DNA of 33,038 nucleotides from an uncultured Bacteroides sp. (GTDB taxonomy: Bacteria; Bacteroidota; Bacteroidia; Bacteroidales; Bacteroidaceae). The number at the start of each line of letters is the position of its first letter. The stretch's first letter is position 1. Positions 23,659 through 32,668 of this stretch are shown in pieces. The stretch covers positions 1 through 33,038 of the forward strand of contig CAAFTU010000085.1 in NCBI GenBank assembly GCA_900766005.1. The letters are read 5' to 3'. A program made the position numbers and the translations under genes. A model generated the notes under the pieces. That model searched no databases, had not been told where the DNA came from, and saw nothing but the letters and a program-made list of their open reading frames with translations.

Positions 23659-25711
23659 TGCGAGTGTGGTAGGCAATCTTTAGTTTTTCCTTGAATACCG
23701 TTTTTACCGTGGCAATGTCTTTGAAGGTGATTGGACATTCCTTGAAATAACCGTCAGCAACTTGGGAGTCGATGATTTTTTCGACCAGGTTGCTGATGCT
23801 TTCTTCTGTGTATTCGGGCAGGCTGCGCGAAGCGGCTTCTACAGAATCGGCCATCATGAGTACGGCTTGTTCTTTTGTGAAGGGGTTCGGGCCGGGATAA
23901 GTGAATTTTTCTTCATCTGGCTCTTCATCGGGATGCTCGTTTTTCCATGAAATATAGAAATACTTGGTGGTTCCCCGTCCGTGGTGAGTGCAGATGAAAT
24001 CTCTCACAGCTTTCGGCAGATTGTGTTTGTCGGCAAGTTTCAGCCCGTCGGTAACGTGGCTGATAACAACTTGTGCACTTTGTTCGTACCCCAGGTTCTT
24101 GTGCGGATTGACTCCGCCCGACTGATTTTCAGTGAAGAAGGCAGGATTTTCCATTTTTCCGATGTCGTGATATAGGGCACCGGTACGCACCAGCTGGCTT
24201 TTAGCTCCGATGCGGATTGCCGCTTCAGCAGCTAAGTTGGCAACTTGCAGTGAGTGCTGGAAAGTGCCTGGTACGGTTTCGGACATTTGTCTCAGCAGAC
24301 TGTTGTTGATGTTAGAGAGTTCTACGAGTGTGACATTGGAGGTAAAGCCAAACGTCTTTTCGAGTAGAAACAGCAAAGGGTAGGCAAACAACAGGAGCAG
24401 TCCGTTGATGCAGAAATAGCTGTACATCCTCATGTTTAGTTTGGAAAAGTCGGATGCCAGTCCGTTTTCGGTCATCAGTTCGAAAGCAAAATACACAGCT
24501 ATGTATGTCAGGATAACTAAGACGGCTGTGCGAAATAGCTGTGACCGTTGCGAAAGTTCCTTCAGGCTGAATATCGCTACCATGCCGGCTGCCAGTTGCG
24601 TCAGGATAAATTCGTGAGGATAGCGCAGGGTAATGGAGCAGATGAGGATGGTGATGACGTGCGTCAAGAAGGCTGTCCGGGAATCCAGAAAGACCCGGAT
24701 GATGATGGGCAGCATGGCATAAGGAATGATGTACACATTGAATAAGTTGTGTGTCACCATGGATGCTGTGATGATGCTGTAGAACACAATCAGTGTGAAT
24801 AAGAGAGAAAGAGATCCTTTCCGCTGATAAAATTCTTTTCTGAACAGATCGAGATAAAGCATGAAGCAGAGTACGAGCATGCCGACAAACAACACTTGTC
24901 CACCAAATATCAGTCGGGTTTGTCCCGTAGAGTCATTTCGCTTGATTGATTCTTTGCGCAAAGATTCTAGGATATTGTAGGTATCGGGACTGACAATCTC
25001 TCCCCGGTCTATAATTTTCTGACCACTAACTACAAGACCATTGGCCCATGAATAATTATTGAGTATTTCATCTTTTGCACTTTGACTTCTGGATTCGTCA
25101 AATTCAAGATTGGGTGTGATGTATTCGTTGAGTGCACAATGTTTCAGAATGTTGCGGCTAAAATGGAGGGTGTCTGCTGAAAGCAGGTATTCGTATGCTT
25201 CTTTTACAGTGTAAATATCACTGGTTGGATGTGAATTGGCCAGCTTATCGTTGATGATCATAATGGCCTGGGTGCTGTCCTTGTGTAGTTGGTGCCAATT
25301 TTCGGTAGAAACGATTCCTGCCTGATAAATATCTTTCAATGTCCGCTCTATGTAGCGCAGATATTCAGCTGACGGAAGTGTCTTTTTCAACTGGCTGTGA
25401 TAATCTTCCTTCAACTTTCTCAGTGCTTTCTTTTCCACGTCTTTATGAAGTTCATAGTAAGGCTGAAAAAGGGCCAATAGACTGTCTTGCTCTTTTTCGA
25501 CTACTGCCTGATCTTTGTAGATGGGGAAATCAAATGTGGCAATGAGTTGCCCGTATTTCCAAGGCTTGTTGGTGTCAAACTGATAGTTGAACTTACTGTC
25601 ACGGGGAAGAAAGTAGACAATAAGGGCCACTGTTCCTATAAATAACAGGGTTTTGAATAACAAATCTTTCCATGAGAAACTTGCTTTTCTCTTCAAATGT
25701 TCCATATCCAT
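23633..25711 (-). CDS. 7TM-HD (PgpH-like) membrane phosphohydrolase
   Basis: A 692-residue integral membrane protein. One N-terminal transmembrane segment (about 16-35) is followed by an extracytoplasmic region (about 36-265) and several membrane helices (about 265-440). The cytosolic HD domain has FQHSLQ (His486), YHDIGK (His515, Asp516), CTHHGRG and MMADSVEAA. This 7TM-7TMR-HD architecture is that of PgpH, which hydrolyses cyclic di-AMP to pApA. The c-di-AMP role here is inference from architecture. It is transcribed divergently from gltX and ends inside the ptp gene. The start is either 25711 or ATG 25705. Confidence 0.9.
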   Translation of the reverse strand: MDMEHLKRKASFSWKDLLFKTLLFIGTVALIVYFLPRDSKFNYQFDTNKPWKYGQLIATFDFPIYKDQAVVEKEQDSLLALFQPYYELHKDVEKKALRKLKEDYHSQLKKTLPSAEYLRYIERTLKDIYQAGIVSTENWHQLHKDSTQAIMIINDKLANSHPTSDIYTVKEAYEYLLSADTLHFSRNILKHCALNEYITPNLEFDESRSQSAKDEILNNYSWANGLVVSGQKIIDRGEIVSPDTYNILESLRKESIKRNDSTGQTRLIFGGQVLFVGMLVLCFMLYLDLFRKEFYQRKGSLSLLFTLIVFYSIITASMVTHNLFNVYIIPYAMLPIIIRVFLDSRTAFLTHVITILICSITLRYPHEFILTQLAAGMVAIFSLKELSQRSQLFRTAVLVILTYIAVYFAFELMTENGLASDFSKLNMRMYSYFCINGLLLLFAYPLLFLLEKTFGFTSNVTLVELSNINNSLLRQMSETVPGTFQHSLQVANLAAEAAIRIGAKSQLVRTGALYHDIGKMENPAFFTENQSGGVNPHKNLGYEQSAQVVISHVTDGLKLADKHNLPKAVRDFICTHHGRGTTKYFYISWKNEHPDEEPDEEKFTYPGPNPFTKEQAVLMMADSVEAASRSLPEYTEESISNLVEKIIDSQVADGYFKECPITFKDIATVKTVFKEKLKIAYHTRISYPELKK

Positions 25712-25763
25712 TTAAATTTTTGCGAAAAGTACAAAAAAAATTAATAGTGTGGAAAAAAAGGTT

Positions 25764-25771
25764 TAATTTTG
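25764..25771 (+). promoter_or_regulatory. -7 box of gltX
   Basis: TAATTTTG is an exact TAnnTTTG match, 27 nt before the ATG at 25799. It overlaps the first codon of a longer frame beginning at 25769, which supports the 25799 start. No clear -33 TTG is seen. Confidence 0.55.
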
Positions 25772-25798
25772 CCTCGATTTACCTATACTAATGTTATT

Positions 25799-27325
25799 AT
25801 GGCAGAAAGAAAAGTAAGAGTTCGTTTTGCTCCGAGTCCAACAGGAGCATTGCACATTGGTGGTGTGCGTACAGCCTTGTATAATTATCTCTTTGCCCGT
25901 CAGCATGGCGGTGACTTGATATTTCGTATTGAAGATACTGATTCCAACCGCTTTGTTCCGGGTGCTGAAGAATATATCCTTGAATCCTTCAAATGGCTGG
26001 GTATCCATTTTGATGAAGGAGTGAGCTTTGGAGGAGATCATGGGCCTTACCGTCAGTCAGAGCGGAGAGAAATCTATAAGAAATATGTGCAGATTTTGCT
26101 GGATAATGGCAAGGCTTATATTGCTTTTGATACTCCGGAAGAATTGGATGCAAAGCGCGCTGAAATCGCCAATTTCCAATATGATGCATCTACTCGTGGC
26201 ATGATGCGCAATTCTTTGACGATGCCGAAAGAAGAAGTGGATGCTTTGATTGCCGAGGGCAAGCAGTATGTGGTTCGTTTCAAGATTGAGCCCAATGAGG
26301 ATGTGCATGTGAATGATTTGATCCGTGGTGAAGTGGTTATCAACTCGTCTATCTTGGATGATAAAGTGTTGTATAAATCGGCAGATGAATTGCCTACTTA
26401 TCATTTGGCCAACATTGTAGATGACCATCTGATGGAGGTCTCACATGTGATTCGTGGTGAAGAATGGTTGCCTTCTGCTCCTTTGCATGTTTTATTGTAT
26501 CGTGCATTTGGGTGGGAAGATACGATGCCGGCTTTTGCACATTTGCCGTTGCTGCTTAAACCGGAAGGAAATGGAAAACTAAGTAAGCGTGACGGTGACC
26601 GGTTGGGCTTCCCTGTATTCCCGCTGGAATGGCATGATCCGAAATCGGGTGACGTGTCTTCAGGTTATCGCGAATCGGGATATCTGCCCGAAGCTGTCAT
26701 TAATTTCTTGGCTTTGCTGGGATGGAATCCGGGCAATGATCAGGAAGTGATGTCGTTGGATGAACTGGTGAAACTGTTTAATTTGAGTCACTGCAGTAAA
26801 TCGGGTGCCAAATTCGATTATAAGAAGGGTATGTGGTTTAACCACGAATATATCATGATGAAACCTGATGGCGAATTGGCTGAACTCTTTAAGCCTGTGT
26901 TGTCAGCCAACGGTGTGGATGTAGCAAGTTACAGTGATGCTTATTTGGCTAAAGTGGTGTCACTGGTGAAGGGACGTGTGAATTTTGTCAAGGAATTGTG
27001 GGATCAAAGCCGCTTTTTCTTTGTTGCTCCGACTGCATATGCTGAAAAGGATGTGAAAAAACGCTGGTCGGAAGATACTCCCCGCATTATGGGTGAACTG
27101 ATTGAAGTTTTGAAAGGTATCGAAGATTTCTCTTCAAAACCATCTGAAGACATCGTTATCGGTTGGATTACGGAAAAAGGATATCATATGGGTAATGTGA
27201 TGAATGCTTTCCGTTTAGCGGTGGTAGGAGAGTGCAAGGGTCCGCACATGTTCGATATCACAGAACTGTTGGGTAAGGAAGAGACTATCAGTCGTATTCA
27301 GACTGCCGTTGAGAAGCTGGGATAA
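25799..27325 (+). CDS. gltX: Glutamate--tRNA ligase
   Basis: 508 residues from ATG 25799 (MAERKVRVRFAPSPTGALHIGG). The class I signatures are HIGG (19-22, the HIGH-equivalent) and KLSKR (260-264, the KMSKS-equivalent). The RFAPSPTG and RIEDTDSNR segments form the Glu/ATP pocket, and HVIRGEEWLPSAPLH is typical. It attaches glutamate to tRNA-Glu in the cytosol. Whether it also charges tRNA-Gln depends on the genome's glnS or gatCAB, which are not in the window. It is first of a two-gene unit: waaA follows 38 nt later. Length is within the family norm. Confidence 0.97.
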   Translation: MAERKVRVRFAPSPTGALHIGGVRTALYNYLFARQHGGDLIFRIEDTDSNRFVPGAEEYILESFKWLGIHFDEGVSFGGDHGPYRQSERREIYKKYVQILLDNGKAYIAFDTPEELDAKRAEIANFQYDASTRGMMRNSLTMPKEEVDALIAEGKQYVVRFKIEPNEDVHVNDLIRGEVVINSSILDDKVLYKSADELPTYHLANIVDDHLMEVSHVIRGEEWLPSAPLHVLLYRAFGWEDTMPAFAHLPLLLKPEGNGKLSKRDGDRLGFPVFPLEWHDPKSGDVSSGYRESGYLPEAVINFLALLGWNPGNDQEVMSLDELVKLFNLSHCSKSGAKFDYKKGMWFNHEYIMMKPDGELAELFKPVLSANGVDVASYSDAYLAKVVSLVKGRVNFVKELWDQSRFFFVAPTAYAEKDVKKRWSEDTPRIMGELIEVLKGIEDFSSKPSEDIVIGWITEKGYHMGNVMNAFRLAVVGECKGPHMFDITELLGKEETISRIQTAVEKLG

Positions 27326-27363
27326 ACTTCCTCAACCATTATCAATTAAAATAGTAAATAAGT

Positions 27364-28587
27364 ATGCTTTACAATCTGGCGATTATTCTCTATGATTTTG
27401 CGGTACATCTGGCTGCTCCGTTCAGCCGGAAACCCCGGAAAATGATGAAGGGACATTGGGTAGTGTATGAATTGCTCCGTCAGCAGGTTGAGAAAGGTGA
27501 ACAATATATCTGGTTTCATGCCGCTTCTTTGGGTGAGTTTGAACAAGGACGTCCTCTGATCGAGGAAATCCGTTCGGTTTACCCGAACTATAAGATTCTG
27601 TTGACTTTCTTTTCTCCTTCGGGATATGAAGTCCGTAAGAACTACAGAGGGGCGGATATCGTTTGTTATTTGCCGTTTGATAAACCGAGAAATGTGAAGA
27701 AGTTCTTGGATATCGCTTCTCCTTGTATGGCATTTTTTATCAAGTACGAGTTCTGGAAAAATTATTTGGATGAGTTGCATAAGCGCCGGATTCCGGTATA
27801 TAGTGTCTCTTCTATTTTCCGTAGGGAACAGGTGTTCTTTAAATGGTATGGAGGTACTTATCGTCGGGTGCTTGGTAATTTTGACCATTTGTTTGTTCAG
27901 AATGAGGCTTCCAAGCGCTATTTGTCAAAGATTGGTATCAATCGGGTGACGGTGGTTGGTGATACTCGTTTCGACAGAGTGTTGCAGATTCGTCAAGAGG
28001 CAAAAGAATTACCCTTGGTGGAAAGGTTTAAGGGTGGCAACCGGTTTACCTTTGTTGCAGGAAGTTCTTGGGGGCCGGATGAGGATCTTTTCCTGGAATA
28101 TTTCAATCAGCATCCGGAAATGAAACTGATTATTGCGCCGCATGTGATCGATGAAAATCACTTGGTGGAGATTATCGGTAAATTAAAACGTCCGTATGTG
28201 CGTTATACTCGGGCGGATGAAAAGAATGTTCAGAAGGCTGACTGTTTGATTATCGACTGTTTCGGGTTGCTTTCTTCCATTTATCGATATGGAGAGATTT
28301 CGTATATCGGCGGTGGATTCGGTGTGGGAATTCACAATACATTGGAAGCTGCTGTGTATGGCATTCCTGTTATTTTTGGACCTAAGTATCAGAAATTTAT
28401 GGAGGCAGTGCAGCTGATTGAAGCAAAGGGTGCTTATTCTATTGCTAATTATGCGGAACTTGAATCTCTTTTGGAACGCTTTCGTAAAGATGAGAATTTC
28501 TTGTCTGAGACAGGTATTCGTGCTGGTGAATATGTGACAGGAAATGCAGGAGCGACCGCCAAAATCATGAGTATGATCAACTTTTGA
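27364..28587 (+). CDS. waaA: 3-deoxy-D-manno-octulosonic acid (Kdo) transferase
   Basis: A 407-residue GT-B glycosyltransferase (family GT30). A hydrophobic N-terminal segment (LYNLAIILYDFAVHLAAPF) anchors it to the inner membrane. WFHAASLGEFEQGRPLI contains the conserved catalytic Glu, and KYEFWKNYLDEL and VGDTRFDR are family marks. In the C-terminal CMP-Kdo lobe, GGGFGVGIHNTLEAAVYGIPVIFGPKYQKFMEA is diagnostic. It adds Kdo to the lipid A precursor in lipopolysaccharide core synthesis. It is probably cotranscribed with gltX and ends at a strong hairpin terminator. Confidence 0.95.
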   Translation: MLYNLAIILYDFAVHLAAPFSRKPRKMMKGHWVVYELLRQQVEKGEQYIWFHAASLGEFEQGRPLIEEIRSVYPNYKILLTFFSPSGYEVRKNYRGADIVCYLPFDKPRNVKKFLDIASPCMAFFIKYEFWKNYLDELHKRRIPVYSVSSIFRREQVFFKWYGGTYRRVLGNFDHLFVQNEASKRYLSKIGINRVTVVGDTRFDRVLQIRQEAKELPLVERFKGGNRFTFVAGSSWGPDEDLFLEYFNQHPEMKLIIAPHVIDENHLVEIIGKLKRPYVRYTRADEKNVQKADCLIIDCFGLLSSIYRYGEISYIGGGFGVGIHNTLEAAVYGIPVIFGPKYQKFMEAVQLIEAKGAYSIANYAELESLLERFRKDENFLSETGIRAGEYVTGNAGATAKIMSMINF

Positions 28588-28605
28588 TAGAATTATCAGA
28601 TAACT

Positions 28606-28649
28606 AAAAAATATCCCCATGTTTTTTAATGAGCATGGGGATATTTTTT
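28606..28649. terminator. Bidirectional terminator between waaA and the convergent gene
   Basis: A stem AAAAAATATCCCCATG (28606-28621) with CATGGGGATATTTTTT (28634-28649), flanked by an A-run on one side and a T-run on the other. It can stop transcription from both waaA (plus) and the hexapeptide-repeat gene (minus), whose coding end lies 8 bp away. Confidence 0.93.
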
Positions 28650-28656
28650 ATTGCGA

Positions 28657-29178
28657 TTATTTTTTATTTTTATACCATCCGGCATACATGAGGTAATTAT
28701 TCGCAATCTTTTCGTTCAATTCTTTGGTTTGCGAGGAGTCTACTTTTTTGATAAATTTGGCCGGAACCCCTCCCCAAAGTGTGCCGGGGTCGATAATAGT
28801 GTTGCTTAAAACAAGTGAACCGGCGGCTACGATGGCACCTTCGCCCACCACTGCATGATCAAGTAGGGTAGATCCCATTCCAATAAGAGCATTTTTGTGA
28901 ATGGTGGCTCCGTGAATGGTAACATTATGTCCTACTGATACATTATCTCCAATTTCAATGGTCGATTTTTGATAAAGGGTATGTAATACGCTTCCGTCTT
29001 GGATGTTTACCTTGTTGCCGATATGGATGGAGTTGACATCTCCACGAAGCACAGTATTGAACCAAATGCTGCATTCGTTTCCAATTTTTACATCTCCGAT
29101 GAGTGTGGCATTGTCGGCGAGAAAGCAATTCTCGCCGATTTCAGGGGTGAAGCCCCGTACAGATTTAATTAAAGCCAT
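28657..29178 (-). CDS. Gamma-carbonic-anhydrase-like hexapeptide-repeat protein
   Basis: A 173-residue left-handed beta-helix protein: repeated Ile/Val-Gly hexapeptides (IGDVKIGNECSIWFNTVLRGDVNSIHIGNKVNIQDGS). Three His residues in SVLHTLY, VGHNVTIHGATI are at the positions of the zinc ligands of gamma-class carbonic anhydrases. GTLWGGVPAKFIKK before the C-terminal helix is standard for the YrdA/PaaY-like subgroup. It may hydrate CO2 or be a metal-binding relative with another substrate, since many YrdA-like proteins have no measured activity. It sits 42 nt after the aminopeptidase gene on the same strand, and so probably in one transcript. Confidence 0.92.
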   Translation of the reverse strand: MALIKSVRGFTPEIGENCFLADNATLIGDVKIGNECSIWFNTVLRGDVNSIHIGNKVNIQDGSVLHTLYQKSTIEIGDNVSVGHNVTIHGATIHKNALIGMGSTLLDHAVVGEGAIVAAGSLVLSNTIIDPGTLWGGVPAKFIKKVDSSQTKELNEKIANNYLMYAGWYKNKK

Positions 29179-29220
29179 ACATCTTATTTTTTAGGGTTTC
29201 AGATTGCGTGTCTGGTTCTG

Positions 29221-31002
29221 TCAGATAGCAGCTGTAGCAGTTTGCAACCAGACTTGTTCCTCTGCGGTAAGGTTAGGAGCCAGCTTTTCATAAACCATCT
29301 GGTGGTAGTTGTTCAGCCAGTTTACTTCATCGGGTGAAAGCAGCTCTTTTATAATTCCTTTTGTACAGATGGGGCACAGGGTCAGAGTCTCAAATTGGTA
29401 ATAGTCTCCAAACATGCCTTCACCGGCTTTGCATACCAGCGTCAGGTTTTCAATACGTATGCCATGGCTTCCGCTTTTATATACACCCGGTTCGTTGGAT
29501 GTGACCATTCCGGGTACTAGCGGTGTGGGATTCTCGTTCATACGAATGCTCTGCGGGCCTTCATGTACATTTAAAAAGTGTCCGACACCGTGTCCTGTGC
29601 CATGCAGAAAATTCATTTTCTGCTGCCATATCGGCATGCGTGCCAATACATCCAGTTGGGCTCCTCGGGTGCCGGCTGGGAATATAGCCATTGCTAGTGC
29701 AATGTGGCCTTTCAGTATCAAGGTATAGTCTGTCTTTTCTTCTTCAGTTAGTTCGCCTAATGCGATGGTACGTGTAATGTCTGTTGTACCGTCCAGATAT
29801 TGAGCACCGGAGTCAAGCAGTAGAAAACCCTTAGGCTGCAGCGTAGCGTTACTTTCGGGTGTTGCGGCATAATGTACAATAGCGCCATGCTCCTTATAGC
29901 CAGCGATGGTGTCGAAACTTTCTCCTTTGTATAAAGGTTGGCTGGCTCTGAATGCATGCAGTTTTTTGTCTATGCTTAGTTCGGTTTCAGACCCGTTGGG
30001 TACAGTTTCTTCTAGCCATTTCAGGAAACGTACCAAGGCTATGCCGTCTCGTTTCATGGCTGCATGGATGCCTTCGATTTCCTTTTCGTTACGCACAGCC
30101 TTCAGTAAGGCAACCGGAGAGGTGCCGCGTTTAACATTGCATGTCGGGTTAATGGCAGAATAAATGGCAAAATTGGTTTTTTGAGGATCGATAAGGATGT
30201 TTTCCCCTTTAAACTGATTTAAATAATCTTCCACCTGGTTATAGTTGCCTAAGCTGATGCCTTGTTCTTGCAGATATCTTTTTACTTCTTCTGTGATTTT
30301 CTGTGGTGCAACAAAGAAGGTGGCTTCTTCTTGTGTGATAAGCAAATAGCTGATGACAACGGGATTGCAATGTACATCATCTCCACGTAAATTAAGTAAC
30401 CAGGCTATTTCGTCTAATGTTGACAGGAATAGGGCTGATAGACCTTGGTCTTTTAGCTTCATGCGGACAGCTTCTATTTTATCTTTGCTGCTTTGTCCTG
30501 CATATTCCATATCGTAGATAGATGCTGGAGTGTATGGTAATGCGGGGCGGTCTTCCCATAGTACAGAGAACGGGTCATCGCAAAGATGAATCTTCAGTTG
30601 ATAGGCGGATAATTCTTGTTGCAATTCTTCTACCTGACTCACTGAAAACATTTTGCCGTCAATTCCAACTGCTTCACCTGCTTTTAGTTGCTGTCCTAGA
30701 AATGTAGGAATGCTAGGTGTTTCAGATAGCATTTCTTTATATAGATGCATGTCGCTGCCAGCCAATTGCTGCTCTGCTTGAAGAAAATATCGGGAATCAG
30801 TCCATAACCCGGCTTGGTGTTCTGTGATAACTGCCGTACCGGCTGAGCCTGAGAAACCTGATATCCAAGCACGCGATTTCCAGTAAGGAGCAGGGTATTC
30901 ACTTAAGTGTGGATCGGTGCTAGGAACAATAAAGGCCTTTATGGATTGGGAGGTAAACCACATACGTAATGCATGAAGCTTTTCATTGGTGCTCTGTTTC
31001 AT
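29221..31002 (-). CDS. Xaa-Pro aminopeptidase (aminopeptidase P family, M24B)
   Basis: 593 residues from ATG 31002 (MKQSTNEKLHALRMWF). A longer frame to 31047 would start upstream of the likely -7 box. Two creatinase-like N-terminal domains (SEYPAPYWKSRAWISGFSGSAGTAVI is typical of the long, three-domain APP) precede the M24 domain. Its dinuclear metal ligands are visible in LLDSGAQYLDGTTDITRT (two Asp), HGTGHGVGHFLNVHEGP (His), SNEPGVY (Glu) and GIRIENL (Glu). It removes an N-terminal residue when proline is second. No signal peptide is present, so it is cytosolic. It is the first gene of a two-gene unit with the carbonic-anhydrase-like gene. Confidence 0.95.
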   Translation of the reverse strand: MKQSTNEKLHALRMWFTSQSIKAFIVPSTDPHLSEYPAPYWKSRAWISGFSGSAGTAVITEHQAGLWTDSRYFLQAEQQLAGSDMHLYKEMLSETPSIPTFLGQQLKAGEAVGIDGKMFSVSQVEELQQELSAYQLKIHLCDDPFSVLWEDRPALPYTPASIYDMEYAGQSSKDKIEAVRMKLKDQGLSALFLSTLDEIAWLLNLRGDDVHCNPVVISYLLITQEEATFFVAPQKITEEVKRYLQEQGISLGNYNQVEDYLNQFKGENILIDPQKTNFAIYSAINPTCNVKRGTSPVALLKAVRNEKEIEGIHAAMKRDGIALVRFLKWLEETVPNGSETELSIDKKLHAFRASQPLYKGESFDTIAGYKEHGAIVHYAATPESNATLQPKGFLLLDSGAQYLDGTTDITRTIALGELTEEEKTDYTLILKGHIALAMAIFPAGTRGAQLDVLARMPIWQQKMNFLHGTGHGVGHFLNVHEGPQSIRMNENPTPLVPGMVTSNEPGVYKSGSHGIRIENLTLVCKAGEGMFGDYYQFETLTLCPICTKGIIKELLSPDEVNWLNNYHQMVYEKLAPNLTAEEQVWLQTATAAI

Positions 31003-31035
31003 ATTTGATTCTATTAATTTAGGTATATATATGTC

Positions 31036-31043
31036 CAAAGATA
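31036..31043 (-). promoter_or_regulatory. -7 box of the aminopeptidase gene
   Basis: The minus strand reads TATCTTTG, an exact TAnnTTTG, 33 nt before the ATG at 31002. No clear -33 box is seen. Confidence 0.55.
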
Positions 31044-31104
31044 GCAACTTTATCGGTTCTGTGCCTTATTTCTCCTTGGATTTTGATAATTATTTGCTGA
31101 AAGT

Positions 31105-31135
31105 TTTGTGAATAAGGAAAGTATGTGTAATTTTG
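31105..31135 (+). promoter_or_regulatory. Promoter of rpsU
   Basis: TTTG at 31105-31108, a 19-bp spacer, then TAATTTTG at 31128-31135. This is one of the best consensus promoters in the window. The leader before the ATG at 31191 is about 50 nt and A/T-rich. Confidence 0.75.
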
Positions 31136-31190
31136 CGGCGCAAATTTAATGCAGAATATTTTTTAATCATAACATATTAATAATAACAAA

Positions 31191-31382
31191 ATGATTGTAG
31201 TACCTGTAAAAGAAGGCGAAAACATTGAAAAAGCGCTGAAGAAATTCAAGAGAAAATTTGAAAAGACTGGCATCGTAAAAGAACTTAGAAGCAGACAACA
31301 GTTTGACAAACCATCTGTAATCAACAGACTTAAAAGAGAACGTGCTGCTTACGTACAGAAACTTCAGCAAGTAGAAGATTAA
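31191..31382 (+). CDS. rpsU: 30S ribosomal protein bS21
   Basis: A 63-residue, highly basic protein starting MIVVPVKEGENIEKALKKFKRKFEKTG, a clear bS21. In Bacteroidota ribosomes bS21, bS6 and bS18 help sequester the 3' end of 16S rRNA, which fits the rarity of Shine-Dalgarno sites. The leader shows no AGGAGG-like site. The following gene, xerC, begins 73 nt after its stop, with a possible weak promoter (TTTG, then TATATTCG at 31422-31429) in between. Linkage to xerC and hpf is conserved in Bacteroidales as far as I recall. Confidence 0.97.
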   Translation: MIVVPVKEGENIEKALKKFKRKFEKTGIVKELRSRQQFDKPSVINRLKRERAAYVQKLQQVED

Positions 31383-31455
31383 TAAATCGTAAATTCCTTT
31401 GAATTATTGAATTCTTTTTCATATATTCGTTGCAAGATTTAGACGTGACGATATT

Positions 31456-32337
31456 ATGTTGATAGATTCTTTTCTTGATTATCTCCGGTATGAACGTTGC
31501 TATTCTGAAAAAACCGTTTTAGCATACGGAAATGACTTGGCACAAATACAGGATTTTATTCAAGAAATCTATGGAAAATTCAATCCGGTTGAGGTTGACG
31601 TAGAACAAGTCCGTGAATGGATTGTTTCATTGATGGATAAAGGGTATACATCGACTTCGGTAAACCGAAAACTGAGTTCGCTCCGAGCGTTCTATAAGTT
31701 TCTGTTGAAGCGAGGTGAAATTTCGGTGGATCCTTTGCTTAAACTTAAAGGCCCTAAGAATAAAAAACCGTTGCCTGTCTTCCTGAAGGAAAGTGATATG
31801 GATAAATTGCTTGACGAGGTTGATTTTGGAGATGGTTTTAAGGCTTGTCGAGATAAACTGATTATAGAAGTTTTTTACTTGACAGGAATGAGGCTTTCAG
31901 AATTGATCGGTCTGGATGATGTGGATGTGGATTTTTCGGCTTCTCTTTTCCGGGTGACTGGAAAAAGAAACAAACAGCGGCTGATACCTTTTGGTGATGA
32001 ACTGAAAATGTTGATGCTGGAATATGTCGATGTAAGAAACGAAACGATTCCTGTGAAGTCTGGTGCTTTTTTTGTAAGAGAGAATGGTAAAAGGCTTTAT
32101 GAGAATTTGGTCTATAACTTAGTGAAACGAAGTTTGTCGAAAGTGGTGATGCTGAAGAAAAGGAGTCCTCATGTATTGAGGCATACTTTTGCCACAACGA
32201 TGCTTAATAATCATGCAGAGTTGGAAGCTGTGAAGGAGCTTTTGGGTCATGAAAGTATCGCGACTACCGAAATCTATACGCATACAACTTTTGAAGAACT
32301 TAAAAAAGTGTATAAACAAGCTCATCCAAGAGCTTAA
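31456..32337 (+). CDS. xerC: XerC/XerD-type tyrosine recombinase
   Basis: A 293-residue enzyme. A SAM-like N-terminal core-binding domain (about 1-85, LIDSFLDYLRYERCYSEKTVLAYGNDL) leads to the catalytic domain. Its full active set is present: Arg146 (TGMRLSEL), Lys170 (TGKRNKQR), His239 and Arg242 (SPHVLRHTF), His265 (LLGHES) and the nucleophile Tyr274 (TEIYTH). Length and motif fit Xer recombinases that resolve chromosome dimers at dif near the terminus. It could be annotated xerC or xerD; position next to rpsU and hpf favours the conserved chromosomal copy over an integrase of a mobile element. hpf starts 16 nt after its stop. Confidence 0.92.
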   Translation: MLIDSFLDYLRYERCYSEKTVLAYGNDLAQIQDFIQEIYGKFNPVEVDVEQVREWIVSLMDKGYTSTSVNRKLSSLRAFYKFLLKRGEISVDPLLKLKGPKNKKPLPVFLKESDMDKLLDEVDFGDGFKACRDKLIIEVFYLTGMRLSELIGLDDVDVDFSASLFRVTGKRNKQRLIPFGDELKMLMLEYVDVRNETIPVKSGAFFVRENGKRLYENLVYNLVKRSLSKVVMLKKRSPHVLRHTFATTMLNNHAELEAVKELLGHESIATTEIYTHTTFEELKKVYKQAHPRA

Positions 32338-32341
32338 AAAG

Positions 32342-32349
32342 AAGGAGGT
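32342..32349 (+). promoter_or_regulatory. Strong Shine-Dalgarno site before hpf
   Basis: AAGGAGGT, an unusually perfect complement to the 16S rRNA 3' end, lies 4 nt before the ATG at 32354. Most genes in this window have no such site. It fixes the hpf start and rejects the longer frame from 32249. Confidence 0.8.
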
Positions 32350-32353
32350 AAGT

Positions 32354-32653
32354 ATGGATATTAGAATTCAATCAATTCACTTTGATGCGTCAGAGCAATT
32401 GCAGGCATTTATTCAGAAAAAAGTGTCTAAGTTGGAGAAATATTACGAAGATATAAAGAAAGTAGAGGTGTCATTGAAGGTAGTTAAGCCAGAAGTAGCT
32501 GAAAATAAGGAGGCTGGTATTAAGTTGCTGGTTCCGAATGGCGAATTGTATGCAAGTAAAGTGTGTGATACATTTGAAGAAGCTATCGATTTGAATGTTG
32601 AAGCGCTCGAAAAACAACTGGTTAAATACAAGGAAAAACAACGTAGCAAATAA
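32354..32653 (+). CDS. hpf: Ribosome hibernation-promoting factor, short form
   Basis: 99 residues from ATG 32354 (MDIRIQSIHFDASEQLQAFIQKK). It matches the HPF/YfiA fold: beta strand, helix SEQLQAFIQKKVSKLEKYY, strands VEVSLKVVK and AGIKLLVPNGELYA, and a helix with FEEAIDLNVEALEKQLVKYKEKQ. It lacks the long C-terminal dimerisation domain, so it is the short type. It binds the 30S decoding region in idle cells and protects or inactivates ribosomes. It is 16 nt downstream of xerC, likely in the same mRNA, and is preceded by a strong Shine-Dalgarno site. A short GC-poor inverted repeat (32660-32674) follows. Confidence 0.94.
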   Translation: MDIRIQSIHFDASEQLQAFIQKKVSKLEKYYEDIKKVEVSLKVVKPEVAENKEAGIKLLVPNGELYASKVCDTFEEAIDLNVEALEKQLVKYKEKQRSK

Positions 32654-32668
32654 AAAAATCGCAAATAT

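Noticed and set aside
31456..32337. The tyrosine recombinase as a mobile-element integrase
   Set aside because: Length, full Xer active site and placement between rpsU and hpf fit the chromosomal Xer gene; no att-like repeats or element genes adjoin it.
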